DNA from: Brevundimonas sp. EYE_349
GTDB lineage: Bacteria; Pseudomonadota; Alphaproteobacteria; Caulobacterales; Caulobacteraceae
DNA length: 64,000 nt
Assembly (NCBI RefSeq): GCF_023147505.1
Contig: NZ_JAHXPB010000003.1
Span: forward strand, 186,001 to 250,000
Direction: 5' to 3'
Shown here: positions 25,848-35,555 of the stretch, in pieces
How positions within the stretch are numbered: position 1 is the first letter of the stretch
Layout of the letters: each line of letters opens with the position of its first letter
Made by a program: the position numbers and the translations under genes
The notes under the pieces: generated by a model
What the model saw: the letters and a program-made list of their open reading frames with translations, nothing else
Told to the model about the DNA's origin: nothing
Database searches by the model: none

Positions 25848-26846
25848 TTACAGCGCCCCTTCGATCTCGGTCTGATAGCCGAAAAGCCCCTGCGCCCCGC
25901 CGGTGTGCAGGAAGACCACCGTCTCGCCCCGGAACTGACCCGCCCGCGCCAGGGCGATCAGCCCCTTCATCGCCTTGCCGGAATAGACCGGGTCCAGCAC
26001 GATCCCGTCCAGTCGCGCCGCCAGCGTCAGGGCGTCGATCACCCCCTGATCGATCAGGCCGTAGCCCTCGCCCACATAGTCGCAGTCGGCCACCACCCTA
26101 TCGCGCGTCACTCGCCCCGGCTGGCCCAGCAGGGCGGCCGTCTCCTCGGCCAGTTTGAAGACGTTCGCCTCCTGCTTCTCCTTGGGCGCCCGCACACCGA
26201 CGCCCAGCACCGGGATGTCCGCCCCCATGACCGCCAGCCCGGCGACCAGGCCCGCATGGGTGCCCGCGCTGCCCGTCGCTGTCACGATCCGGTGGACCTC
26301 CAGATCCATCTCGTCGGCCTGGACCACGATCTCGCGCGCACAATCGACATAGCCCAGGGCGCCGACCGGGTTCGATCCGCCGCCGGGGATCACATAGGGG
26401 TTGCCGCCGCGCGCCCGCACGTCTTGCGCCGTCTTCTCAAGCTCGGCGACCATGTCCGTCCCGCCCGGCACGGTGCGGATCGTCGCCCCGAACAGCCGGT
26501 CCAGCAGCACGTTGCCATTGCCGACATAGTCGCTGGCCTTCGATCCCGTCCGCTCTTCCAGAATGATCTCGCAGGCCAGGCCGTGGGCGGCGGCGGCGGC
26601 GGCCGTCTGGCGCACATGGTTCGACTGCACCGCCCCTTGGGTCACCAGGGTATCGGCCTCCTGCTCGAACGCCGCGCCCAGCAGGAACTCCAGCTTGCGG
26701 GTCTTGTTGCCGCCGCCCGCCAGGCCGGTGCAGTCGTCGCGCTTGATCCACAGGTCCAGACCCAGCTCCTCCGACAGCCGGGGCAGCGGCTCCAGCGGCG
26801 TCGGCAGATGGGCCAGGCGGATGCGGGCGAAACGGGCGAGATGCAT
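25848..26846 (-). CDS. dcyD: D-cysteine desulfhydrase / ACC-deaminase-family PLP enzyme
   Basis: The 332-residue PLP enzyme starts with [16 protein letters not shown]. Its lysine motif [10 protein letters not shown] (PLP Schiff base about residue 50) is followed by [13 protein letters not shown] and GSAGTHAGL. These are typical of D-cysteine desulfhydrase and the related 1-aminocyclopropane-1-carboxylate deaminase. The first would release sulfide, pyruvate and ammonia from D-cysteine. The distinction from ACC deaminase is uncertain. The start is set at the ATG that restores the family N-terminus. Confidence 0.88.
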   Translation of the reverse strand: MHLARFARIRLAHLPTPLEPLPRLSEELGLDLWIKRDDCTGLAGGGNKTRKLEFLLGAAFEQEADTLVTQGAVQSNHVRQTAAAAAAHGLACEIILEERTGSKASDYVGNGNVLLDRLFGATIRTVPGGTDMVAELEKTAQDVRARGGNPYVIPGGGSNPVGALGYVDCAREIVVQADEMDLEVHRIVTATGSAGTHAGLVAGLAVMGADIPVLGVGVRAPKEKQEANVFKLAEETAALLGQPGRVTRDRVVADCDYVGEGYGLIDQGVIDALTLAARLDGIVLDPVYSGKAMKGLIALARAGQFRGETVVFLHTGGAQGLFGYQTEIEGAL

Positions 26847-26875
26847 GGGACGAACTCCGTGGGGGTCGCCCTGTC

Positions 26876-27265
26876 TTAGACGCCTGCGCCGGCTTTGCCG
26901 ATGGCCCCCAGATGGGTCTGACCGAACGACGCGCCGATCTTGAGCCCATAGCCCAGCATCCGGTCGAACCCGACATGGGCGCCCCAGATCAGCGCGAACG
27001 GCGTCAGCGTGGGCGCCAGCCATAACCCGACCAGGCCCAGCACCACCGGACTGACCTCGTTGTGCGCCAGATTATAGGTCCACGCCCCGACGCGGCCGCC
27101 GAACAGATAGCCCGCGAACGACAGGTCGGGCGCCAGAAACGCCGCCGCGAACAGCCACCAGGGCGCGCCGATGTGGGAATAAAGCCCCACGCACAAAACC
27201 AGGATCGCCAAGCTTTCCAGCCGCAGCCAGTCGCGCATCGGCGGCTTCGTCGTCGTTCCCGTCAT
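26876..27265 (-). CDS. DUF4260-family membrane protein
   Basis: The product (129 residues from the ATG at 27265) has about four membrane helices. The segment [14 protein letters not shown], then [11 protein letters not shown] and [15 protein letters not shown], fits the DUF4260 family, whose role is unknown. GGAG eight bases before the ATG supports the start. It is transcribed divergently from a TetR regulator, with two palindromic sites between them, so it is the likely target of that regulator. Confidence 0.83.
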   Translation of the reverse strand: MTGTTTKPPMRDWLRLESLAILVLCVGLYSHIGAPWWLFAAAFLAPDLSFAGYLFGGRVGAWTYNLAHNEVSPVVLGLVGLWLAPTLTPFALIWGAHVGFDRMLGYGLKIGASFGQTHLGAIGKAGAGV

Positions 27266-27280
27266 CAGGGTCGCTCCATA

Positions 27281-27298
27281 TGTCTCACTTGTGGGACA
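27281..27298. promoter_or_regulatory. Operator copy 1 for the adjacent TetR regulator
   Basis: TGTCTCA-CTTG-TGGGACA is an imperfect palindrome of 18 bases. A second copy with the same half-sites lies 26 bases downstream. Both fall between the divergent DUF4260 and tetR genes, the normal place for TetR autoregulation. Inference only; no binding data. Confidence 0.72.
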
Positions 27299-27306
27299 CA
27301 TGGATA

Positions 27307-27324
27307 TGTCTCATGTATGGGACA
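27307..27324. promoter_or_regulatory. Operator copy 2 for the adjacent TetR regulator
   Basis: TGTCTCA-TGTA-TGGGACA repeats the half-sites of the first operator exactly, with a different four-base centre. Its last base is the A of the likely tetR start codon, so bound repressor would block the start region directly. Confidence 0.72.
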
Positions 27325-27941
27325 TGTCAATCCCACCTGCGACGCCCCGTCCCCGCGACCGATCCGGCACCGAAACCGCCATCATCGAGGCCGCCCGCCG
27401 ACTGTTGCTGCGCGACGGCTGGACCGCGCTGAATGTCCAAGCCCTGGCCGCCGAGGCGGGCGTGGATCGCAAACTGATCTATCGCTACTTCACCGATCTC
27501 GACGGCGTGGTCGAACGGCTGGCGGGGCGGCCCGACATCTGGTTGGGCCAGGCCCTGGCCGAACAGCCGCCCTCGACCGCGACCACCTATCGCGCCTTCA
27601 TGCGTGAATCGGTCCTGGCCTATCTGCACGTCCTTCGCACCCAGCCGCTGGTGCTGCGGATGCTGGCCTGGGAGATCGCCCAGGACACCCCGCTTCTGCG
27701 GCGCCTGGAGATGGCCCGGTCCCGGGTGATGCAGGACTGGATGGCTGCGCGGCGCCCCCGGATCGCGATTCCGTCCGAGGGAGATGTGGTCGCCCTGAAC
27801 GTGGTCGTCCTGGCGGCGGTTCAGCATCTGGCCCTGGCGGCCGACGCGCGGCGCCGGTTCGCCGGGGTCGATCTGGACGACCAGGGCTGGTCCAGGATCG
27901 AGGCCGCCATCGACCGCCTGATGCAGGTCTGGCCGGACTGA
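27324..27941 (+). CDS. TetR-family transcriptional regulator
   Basis: The product (205 residues from the ATG at 27324) has an N-terminal TetR helix-turn-helix (about 15-65: AIIEAARRLLLRDGWTALNV then VDRKLIYRYF) and a helical ligand-binding half. In-frame ATGs also exist at 27300 and 27306, but they lie inside the palindromic operators. No clear ribosome-binding site precedes 27324, so the message may be leaderless. It probably represses itself and the divergent DUF4260 gene. Confidence 0.87.
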   Translation: MSIPPATPRPRDRSGTETAIIEAARRLLLRDGWTALNVQALAAEAGVDRKLIYRYFTDLDGVVERLAGRPDIWLGQALAEQPPSTATTYRAFMRESVLAYLHVLRTQPLVLRMLAWEIAQDTPLLRRLEMARSRVMQDWMAARRPRIAIPSEGDVVALNVVVLAAVQHLALAADARRRFAGVDLDDQGWSRIEAAIDRLMQVWPD

Positions 27942-27997
27942 TCGCCCTGGCGACGGACGCGCGGGAGCCAAAGCCCCGTCTCGACCGTTGCCGTCCC

Positions 27998-28831
27998 ATG
28001 AGCACCGCCGCCCCGTTCGTGAACCTGGATCGAGAGCGGGCCTATGTGTCGGATCTGGGCCGCGCCTTCGCCGGCGCCCTGGTGTTCAACATCCCGCTTC
28101 TGATGACGATGGAGATGTGGGAGCAGGGCGTGGTCATGGACCGCTGGCGGCTGCTGACCTTCATCCTGTCCGGCCTGCCGCTGCTGTACGGCCTGTCCTA
28201 TTATGCGGGGTTCTCAAAGCGGCGCGGCCTGGTCAATGACGCCCTGGACACGGCCGTCGCCCTGGCGGTCGGCTTCGTCACCGCCTCCCTCCTGCTGATC
28301 CTGTTCGGCGTGCTGGAATGGGACGCCCCGCCGCGCGAGGCTTTGGGCATGGTCGCCCTTCAGGCCGTCCCCGGCGCCATGGGCGCGCTCCTGGCCCGGC
28401 GTCAACTCAGCGGTGAAGGCGGTGGCGGAGACACGGACGAGGAGGAGGCCTCCTATTTCGGCGAACTGTTCCTGATGGCGGCGGGGGCCCTGTTCTTCGC
28501 CCTGAACATCGCCCCGACCGAGGAGATGATCCTGATCGCCTACAAGGCCTCGCCCGCCCACATCCTGGCCCTGATCGGGGTGTCGATCCTGCTGCTGCAC
28601 CTGATCGTGTTCAAGGCGGGTTTCGCCGGCCAGGAAGAGGCCGACCGTCCCGCCGCCGCCTTCCTGCATTTCACCCTGCCCGGCTACGCCATCGCCCTGG
28701 GGGTCAGCCTGTTCACCCTGTTCCTGTTCGGCCGCGTCGACGGCCATTCGGTCGCCGGCGTGGTCCAGACCATGGTCGTTCTGGGCTTTCCCGCAGCCAT
28801 CGGCGCCGCCGCCGCCCGCCTTCTGGTCTGA
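27998..28831 (+). CDS. TIGR02587-like integral membrane protein
   Basis: The 277-residue protein has about seven membrane helices. The segments GRAFAGALVFNIPLLMTMEMW and ALNIAPTEEMILIAYK match what I recall of TIGR02587, a membrane family always paired with TIGR02588. Function is unknown. The next gene follows after six bases and fits the partner. Confidence 0.85.
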   Translation: MSTAAPFVNLDRERAYVSDLGRAFAGALVFNIPLLMTMEMWEQGVVMDRWRLLTFILSGLPLLYGLSYYAGFSKRRGLVNDALDTAVALAVGFVTASLLLILFGVLEWDAPPREALGMVALQAVPGAMGALLARRQLSGEGGGGDTDEEEASYFGELFLMAAGALFFALNIAPTEEMILIAYKASPAHILALIGVSILLLHLIVFKAGFAGQEEADRPAAAFLHFTLPGYAIALGVSLFTLFLFGRVDGHSVAGVVQTMVVLGFPAAIGAAAARLLV

Positions 28832-28837
28832 CCCCCC

Positions 28838-29221
28838 ATGCCCGCAAAGACGAAACGCGCCGCCGCCTCCACGCCCCGCCCGGTGCTTCAATGGGTCATG
28901 GCCGGCGTCGGCGCCGCCGTCACCCTGGGCGCCGTCGGCATCGTGGTGTGGGAGGCGCTGCAGCCGTCATCGCCTCCCGCCCTCAGCGCCCGCATCGTCG
29001 CGGTCCAGTCCACCGCCGCCGGCCAGGTCGCGACCGTCCGTGTGCAGAACGACGGCGACGACACCGCCGCCGCTGTCGATATCGAGGGCGTCCTGGGCGA
29101 CCAGACCGCCACCGCGACCCTGGACTACGTCCCCGGCCACGGCCACGCCCGCGCCTACCTCCGCTTCGACGCCGATCCGCGCCCGGCGGCGGTCGCGGTC
29201 AAGGGCTGGTCGGCGCCCTGA
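28838..29221 (+). CDS. TIGR02588-like partner protein
   Basis: The 127-residue protein has one N-terminal membrane helix (about 18-40) and a beta-sandwich-like exterior domain with VATVRVQNDGDDTAAAVDIE. This plan matches TIGR02588, known only from a two-gene operon with TIGR02587. It may form a complex with the seven-helix partner encoded just upstream; its function is not known. Confidence 0.82.
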   Translation: MPAKTKRAAASTPRPVLQWVMAGVGAAVTLGAVGIVVWEALQPSSPPALSARIVAVQSTAAGQVATVRVQNDGDDTAAAVDIEGVLGDQTATATLDYVPGHGHARAYLRFDADPRPAAVAVKGWSAP

Positions 29222-29243
29222 GACAGGCCTTGAGCAGCGCCCT

Positions 29244-29651
29244 TCAGGCGGATTGAGCCATCGCGGCCTGCCGCATCCCTTCGACCGCCTCCGCGCTCGA
29301 ACGGCCCTCGACCACGATCTCGCGCAGCAGGGGCTCCAACGCCGGGGTCACGCGCACGCTGGCCATGGCCCAGCCCGTGAATCGGCGTTCGGCGACAGGG
29401 ATGCGCTCCATGATCGTCACCGCCTCGTGCCGTGGATCGCCGGCCAGCCGGATCATCAGCCGATCCAGGTCCTGCGCGGCGCCCTCCAGCACCTGCAGGA
29501 ACCGACCGTCATGGATCATCAAGGCCCCGGTCAGGTTGTCGCGCGCATTGTTGCGCTGCGATGTCGCCAGAATATCCACCTGCATCAGCAGGCTGTCGGC
29601 GTCGCCCCTCGCCCGGCTGGTGTAGACGATCCGCTCCAGCGCCAGACCCAT
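29244..29651 (-). CDS. BLUF-domain blue-light sensor, short form
   Basis: The 135-residue protein is almost entirely a BLUF domain, which senses blue light with bound FAD. The key residues are visible: Tyr in IVYTSRA (residue 10), Asn in SQRNNARDNLTG, Gln in GRFLQVLEG, and the RFTGWAMAS segment near the end. The C-terminal cap helices are short and no output domain is fused, so it must signal through a partner. It is transcribed divergently from the thiC riboswitch. Confidence 0.92.
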   Translation of the reverse strand: MGLALERIVYTSRARGDADSLLMQVDILATSQRNNARDNLTGALMIHDGRFLQVLEGAAQDLDRLMIRLAGDPRHEAVTIMERIPVAERRFTGWAMASVRVTPALEPLLREIVVEGRSSAEAVEGMRQAAMAQSA

Positions 29652-29778
29652 GACCGCCCCTCTTGTCCCCGATGAAACGCCGCCGGAACAGCATAGACGG
29701 AAAAATAGACGCTACAACAATAACTTATGTCAGATATCGCACATCTCGACTTCCCCCGCCGGCCGCGTTAGGCTGCAG

Positions 29779-31856
<2,078 letters not shown>

Positions 31857-31921
31857 CTTCGCTACGCGTTGCCGGGGGAGCCGATTTCAATCTAGGGTGT
31901 GCGGTCAAAGGGGGACAAATC

Positions 31922-32545
31922 GTGGCCTTGCCAAAATCCTATCTTACCAGCACCAAAAATCTCGCGGCGCTTCTCGAAGCGATGAAGACTGCGCAGGCAC
32001 CAGATACGTTCAATCTGAAATTTCTGGAGGGGCTTGGTTTTCCCTCCAGCAATGACCGGCTGGTTGTGGGAGTGCTTGTGGCTCTGGGTTTTCTTTCCCA
32101 GGATAAAAAGCCCACAGATCGATACTTTAGATTTCTCGACCAAACCCAGTCGGCGGTTGTTCTGGCGGAGGGAATTCGCGAAGCATACGATGACCTCTTT
32201 AAAGTTAATACAAGCGCTCAGAAGCTCAGCCGTTCTGAGGTCATAAACAAGTTTAAGACACTTAGTCAGGGACAGCTGTCTGAGTCCGTTCTTGATAAGA
32301 TGGCACTTACATTTAGCGAGCTTGTCAAGCTTGCTGATTTTGAAACGAAGGCTGCAACAACCCTAACTGAGCCTTCAGAGATTGTCGCACCGGATACAGA
32401 AGTTCAGAGGAGCGAATCTCGTTCCCCTTCATCGTCCCGGTCGCTAGGCGGCTTGCACTACAATATACAAATAATACTGCCTGAAAGTCGCGACCCAAAA
32501 GTATACGACGCTCTATTTAGAAGCCTAAAAGAGCACATTTTATGA
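31922..32545 (+). CDS. DUF5343-domain protein
   Basis: The 207-residue protein matches the DUF5343 pattern as I know it: LPKSYLTSTKNLAALLEAMK, FLEGLGFPSSNDR, GIREAYDDLF and a C-terminal strand after a linker (GLHYNIQIILPESRD, about 178-192). The fold is probably winged-helix-like with an unknown partner-binding tail. The gene is clearly lower in GC than its neighbours, with codon choice unlike theirs, which suggests recent transfer. Its stop overlaps the next start as ATGA. With the HEPN partner it may form a two-gene toxin-antitoxin or anti-phage module; that role is inference. Confidence 0.82.
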   Translation: MALPKSYLTSTKNLAALLEAMKTAQAPDTFNLKFLEGLGFPSSNDRLVVGVLVALGFLSQDKKPTDRYFRFLDQTQSAVVLAEGIREAYDDLFKVNTSAQKLSRSEVINKFKTLSQGQLSESVLDKMALTFSELVKLADFETKAATTLTEPSEIVAPDTEVQRSESRSPSSSRSLGGLHYNIQIILPESRDPKVYDALFRSLKEHIL

Positions 32546-33120
32546 AAGACATCGAAGCTTACAGCTTCGTTTATCGAGGAATGTTGACGCAAGAAGCCTT
32601 GGACTCGGCAGGCCGAACCAAGCCGCGCACTTCCGAAATGGATGACGCAGAAATAGGCATTCTCCTTTCTTTGAACGTTCTTAATGAAGACCTGGTCGCC
32701 GATGCTAGAGGCATGGCTATTGTCTATACAGCCGTGGCTGCGTTCGAGAACTCGGTGCGGAACTTGGTCTCCGCGACCCTTCTTGAGTCAAAGGGAGCCA
32801 ATTGGTGGGCAGAATGCGTATCGGAAAAAATCCGATCCGCTGCAGAAAAACGGCTGGAGGAAGAAAAGAAGGTCCGCTGGCATGTTCAAAGAGGCGAAGA
32901 CCCCATTCAGTTCACGATGCTTCCTAATCTTCTGAATATCATTCGCCAAAACGAAGAATGTTTCGAGCCATTTATACCCGATTTAGATTGGGCGGCTTCG
33001 ATATTTGACGTGATTGAGAAGTCGCGTAACGTAATAATGCATAGCGGTCAGCTCAGTCGCCGGGATGTCGCGAGGTTAGGGACACATCTTCGAGATTGGT
33101 CCACCCAGATTACGGTTTAG
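32542..33120 (+). CDS. HEPN-domain (Swt1-like) putative RNase
   Basis: The 192-residue all-helical protein has an R-x4-H motif (SRNVIMHSG, about residues 164-169) typical of HEPN ribonucleases, preceded by a helix with FENSVRNLV. The Swt1-type HEPN proteins it resembles are poorly studied. HEPN domains often act as toxin or effector RNases in defence systems. Its ATG overlaps the DUF5343 stop by four bases, so the two products are probably made in a fixed ratio. The gene shares the low GC of its partner. Confidence 0.78.
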   Translation: MKDIEAYSFVYRGMLTQEALDSAGRTKPRTSEMDDAEIGILLSLNVLNEDLVADARGMAIVYTAVAAFENSVRNLVSATLLESKGANWWAECVSEKIRSAAEKRLEEEKKVRWHVQRGEDPIQFTMLPNLLNIIRQNEECFEPFIPDLDWAASIFDVIEKSRNVIMHSGQLSRRDVARLGTHLRDWSTQITV

Positions 33121-33147
33121 AGCCATCCTCGAATGTGAATCGTCGTT

Positions 33148-33267
33148 ATGCCCACCCTCGTCCTCCTCGCCGGACCGAACGGATCCGGAAAGACCACCTT
33201 CATCAACCGCTTCCTGCGTCAGCGGGCGGAGGCGTTTCGGTTCGTGAACCCGGACGCGGGGGCGTGA
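33148..33267 (+). pseudogene. Truncated zeta-toxin-family kinase fragment
   Basis: A 39-codon frame encodes the start of a zeta-toxin/AAA-type kinase: a Walker A motif in LLAGPNGSGKTTFINRFL, then FRFVNPDAGA, where an intact family member would continue NPDEIA. It stops at once where a MITE-like inverted-repeat element begins. The rest of the toxin (more than 150 residues) is missing, so the fragment cannot be active as a kinase. Zeta toxins phosphorylate UDP-activated sugars. Confidence 0.78.
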
Positions 33268-33274
33268 TCCCCTC

Positions 33275-33467
33275 CTTTCGTCATCCTCCGGCAAGCCGCG
33301 CAGCGGCGCAGACCGGGGGACCCAGCGGCGCGCGAGAGCGCGACCCGAAGGGCGGCGCGTAGCTGCCAACCTGGTGCGAGCCGGGACCTTTCGACATCGT
33401 GCGGTGGATGCATCGCCTTCGGCGCCGCTGGGTCCCCCGGTCGCTTCGCGCCGGAGGATGACGAAAG
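33275..33467. repeat. MITE-like inverted-repeat element
   Basis: Left end 33275-33331 and right end 33422-33467 are inverted copies: CTTTCGTCATCCTCCGGC and CCGGGGGACCCAGCGGCGC on the left read back on the right, with an 11-base insertion in the left arm. The centre (about 90 bases) has no gene. Length (193 bases) and long terminal inverted repeats fit a non-autonomous element. No clear target duplication was found. It adjoins the break in the zeta-toxin gene. Confidence 0.75.
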
Positions 33468-33495
33468 ACAGGGACCTGTTAGATTGGGGGCCGCG

Positions 33496-33675
33496 ATGAA
33501 CAAGATGCTGATCGATCACGAAACCGCACTGAAGGCCGCGCGCCGCGCCGCCGAGATGGCGAAGCATGGCACGCGCGAGGAGCAGTCCGGCAAGTTCCTG
33601 CCGCCGCCCGGCTGGAAGGGGCATCTGGTCACCGCCGCCGACGCCGCACCCTCGCGCCGGAAGACGCGCGCCTAG
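33496..33675 (+). CDS. Hypothetical small protein beside the zeta remnant
   Basis: The 59-residue product has a helical, Ala-rich start (HETALKAARRAAEMAKHG), then SGKFLPPPGWKG and a basic tail. It is in the same reading frame as the zeta fragment upstream. It may be the displaced C-terminal end of that toxin or an independent small gene. No family is recognised. Confidence 0.45.
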   Translation: MNKMLIDHETALKAARRAAEMAKHGTREEQSGKFLPPPGWKGHLVTAADAAPSRRKTRA

Positions 33676-33868
33676 GTCTCCCCCTCCCCTCGAGAGCGGG
33701 GCGGATGAACGGCTGGTCCGCCTTCCTATGCACGATGCGCCTGCTCGGCCCGTTGAAATCCCTCGCCTTTCGGCAAAATGTGCGGCCCCAACCTATCACG
33801 GTTCCGGGCGGGGTTAGACTGAGGGGGCGCTCCGTTTCGGGGGCGTGGGCCAGGGGCTGAAGACGCAG

Positions 33869-34795
33869 ATGGACAGCAACGCACCCCGCATCATCGCGCG
33901 CGGCGAGTGGGAGCAGAACGAGTTCGGGGACCTGTCCTACATTCCCCGGCACAAGGCGCCGCCGATGGGCGACGCGCGCGGCAATATCGGTCCCTGGCAG
34001 GAGGGGCGCGATCCCGACGACCTGCCGGTCGACGAATATGTCCCCGGCGCCCCGACCGATCCGGCGGTCGCCGCCGCGATGGCGGAAATCATGGCCGCGC
34101 GGGACGCGGCCGGGGCCGAGATCATGGCCGCGCGCGATGCAACCGGGGCCGGGTCGCGCGGCGGCTATGTCCGGGCGTCAGAGGCCGCGTGGCAGGCGGC
34201 GGCGAAGGACTATCTGGCGGGCGCCAGCGCCGAGACGGTCAGCGCCCGTTACGGCATGGCGGTCAGCACCTTTCGCGCCCGCGCCGCCGAGGAAGGCTGG
34301 CGGCGTCGGGACCAGCCCGACCCCGCCCCTCTGGATGATCGCGCGCCCGACGCTGACCTGCCCGCCGACCTGCCCGACCCCTTTGACGACGAACCGGCCG
34401 ATTTCGCCGCCATGGCCGATCAGGCGCGGGCGCGGCTGAACCGGGCGGTCCAGGCCGGGCGCGCGCTGGAGGCCGCCCGCTGGATGCGGCTGCACCTCAG
34501 CCTGTCGGCCCTGGCGCGCCGGACGGAGGACGACGCGGCGCCCCCGCCCCCTGCCCCGCCGCCGCCTGAACCGAAGGAACCCGACCTGCTCGACCGCGCC
34601 GGCGCCGTCGCGCGCGAGATCGGCGTCATCGCCCGCGCGGCCATGGCCCTGACGCCCGGCGATATCGCCGGCCGCGACGCCCTGATGGCGCGTGTGGAGG
34701 CGCTGGACGACCTGAAGCCGTCGCCAATTTCAGACGATGTGCACACATTGGACGGTGTTTTTGTTCAGCCGCCGTCCGCGACCCGGCCGCCGTGA
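33869..34795 (+). CDS. Hypothetical protein with terminase-small-subunit-like HTH
   Basis: The 308-residue product has an acidic N-terminus, an HTH-like segment (about 110-150: KDYLAGASAETVSARYGMAVSTFRARAAEEGW) that resembles the DNA-binding part of phage terminase small subunits, and a Pro-rich linker (PPPPAPPPPEP) before a helical end. No prophage genes surround it, so a terminase role is unlikely. It may be a chromosomal regulator. The ribosome-binding site is weak and the start is uncertain. Confidence 0.55.
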   Translation: MDSNAPRIIARGEWEQNEFGDLSYIPRHKAPPMGDARGNIGPWQEGRDPDDLPVDEYVPGAPTDPAVAAAMAEIMAARDAAGAEIMAARDATGAGSRGGYVRASEAAWQAAAKDYLAGASAETVSARYGMAVSTFRARAAEEGWRRRDQPDPAPLDDRAPDADLPADLPDPFDDEPADFAAMADQARARLNRAVQAGRALEAARWMRLHLSLSALARRTEDDAAPPPPAPPPPEPKEPDLLDRAGAVAREIGVIARAAMALTPGDIAGRDALMARVEALDDLKPSPISDDVHTLDGVFVQPPSATRPP

Positions 34796-34831
34796 TCGTC
34801 TCCGCCCCGCCGCGCAGGACGGAGGCGGTTC

Positions 34832-35488
34832 TCAGCCCTCCGACGCGATCTGTCGCAGCGCCTGTTCGAACGCCTCGGGCGGCTGGCCGCCCGAGATCAG
34901 ATATTTGCCCTCGACCACCACGGCCGGGACCGAACTGACGCCGCGCGACCGCCACAGTTCCTCGGCCTGGCGCACCGCCTGGGCGTAGCGGCCCGAGGCC
35001 AGCACCTCGCCCGCCTCGGCCCGGTCCAGGCCCGCCGTCTCCGCCGCCTCGGTCAGGACGCGGGCGTCGGTGATGTTCTTGTTGTCGGTGAAATGGGCGG
35101 CGAACAGGGCCTGTTTCAGCGCCTTCTGCCTGTCGGGCGCGGTCTCGTGCGCCCAGTGCAGCAGGCGGTGGGCGTCGAAGGTGTTCCAGATACGGCTGTC
35201 CGGCCCCATCCGCATGTCGAAGCCGACCGCGCCTGCCCGCTCGCGGATCATGGCGCGGTTGGCGGCGGACTGTTCGGGGGTGGATCCGTATTTGCGGGCG
35301 ATGTGTTCGCCGATGTTCTCGCCCTCGGGCGCCATCTGGGGGTTCAGCTCGAACGGCTGGAAGGCGATGTCGGCGGCGATCCCCTCGGCCTTCAGCGTGT
35401 CCAGCGCGGTCTCCAGCCCGCCCAGCCCCACCACGCACCAGGGGCAGACCACGTCGGAGACGAAGTCGATCTTGAGGGTCTTGGTCAT
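34832..35488 (-). CDS. DsbA-family oxidoreductase (FrnE-like)
   Basis: The 218-residue thioredoxin-fold protein has the redox motif VVCPWCVVG (Cys15 and Cys18), the RLLHWAHE and SVPAVVV (cis-proline) segments of the DsbA/FrnE group, and no signal peptide. Cytoplasmic members act in disulfide or thiol-stress chemistry; FrnE-like proteins have been linked to stress tolerance. The substrate is unknown. It is a single gene converging on the HTH-protein gene. Confidence 0.9.
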   Translation of the reverse strand: MTKTLKIDFVSDVVCPWCVVGLGGLETALDTLKAEGIAADIAFQPFELNPQMAPEGENIGEHIARKYGSTPEQSAANRAMIRERAGAVGFDMRMGPDSRIWNTFDAHRLLHWAHETAPDRQKALKQALFAAHFTDNKNITDARVLTEAAETAGLDRAEAGEVLASGRYAQAVRQAEELWRSRGVSSVPAVVVEGKYLISGGQPPEAFEQALRQIASEG

Positions 35489-35555
35489 CGGCGGCGGCCT
35501 TCTGGAACAGCGAGTGTTGCGAAGGATATGGCGACGCCCGGCCGGGCGACAAGGG

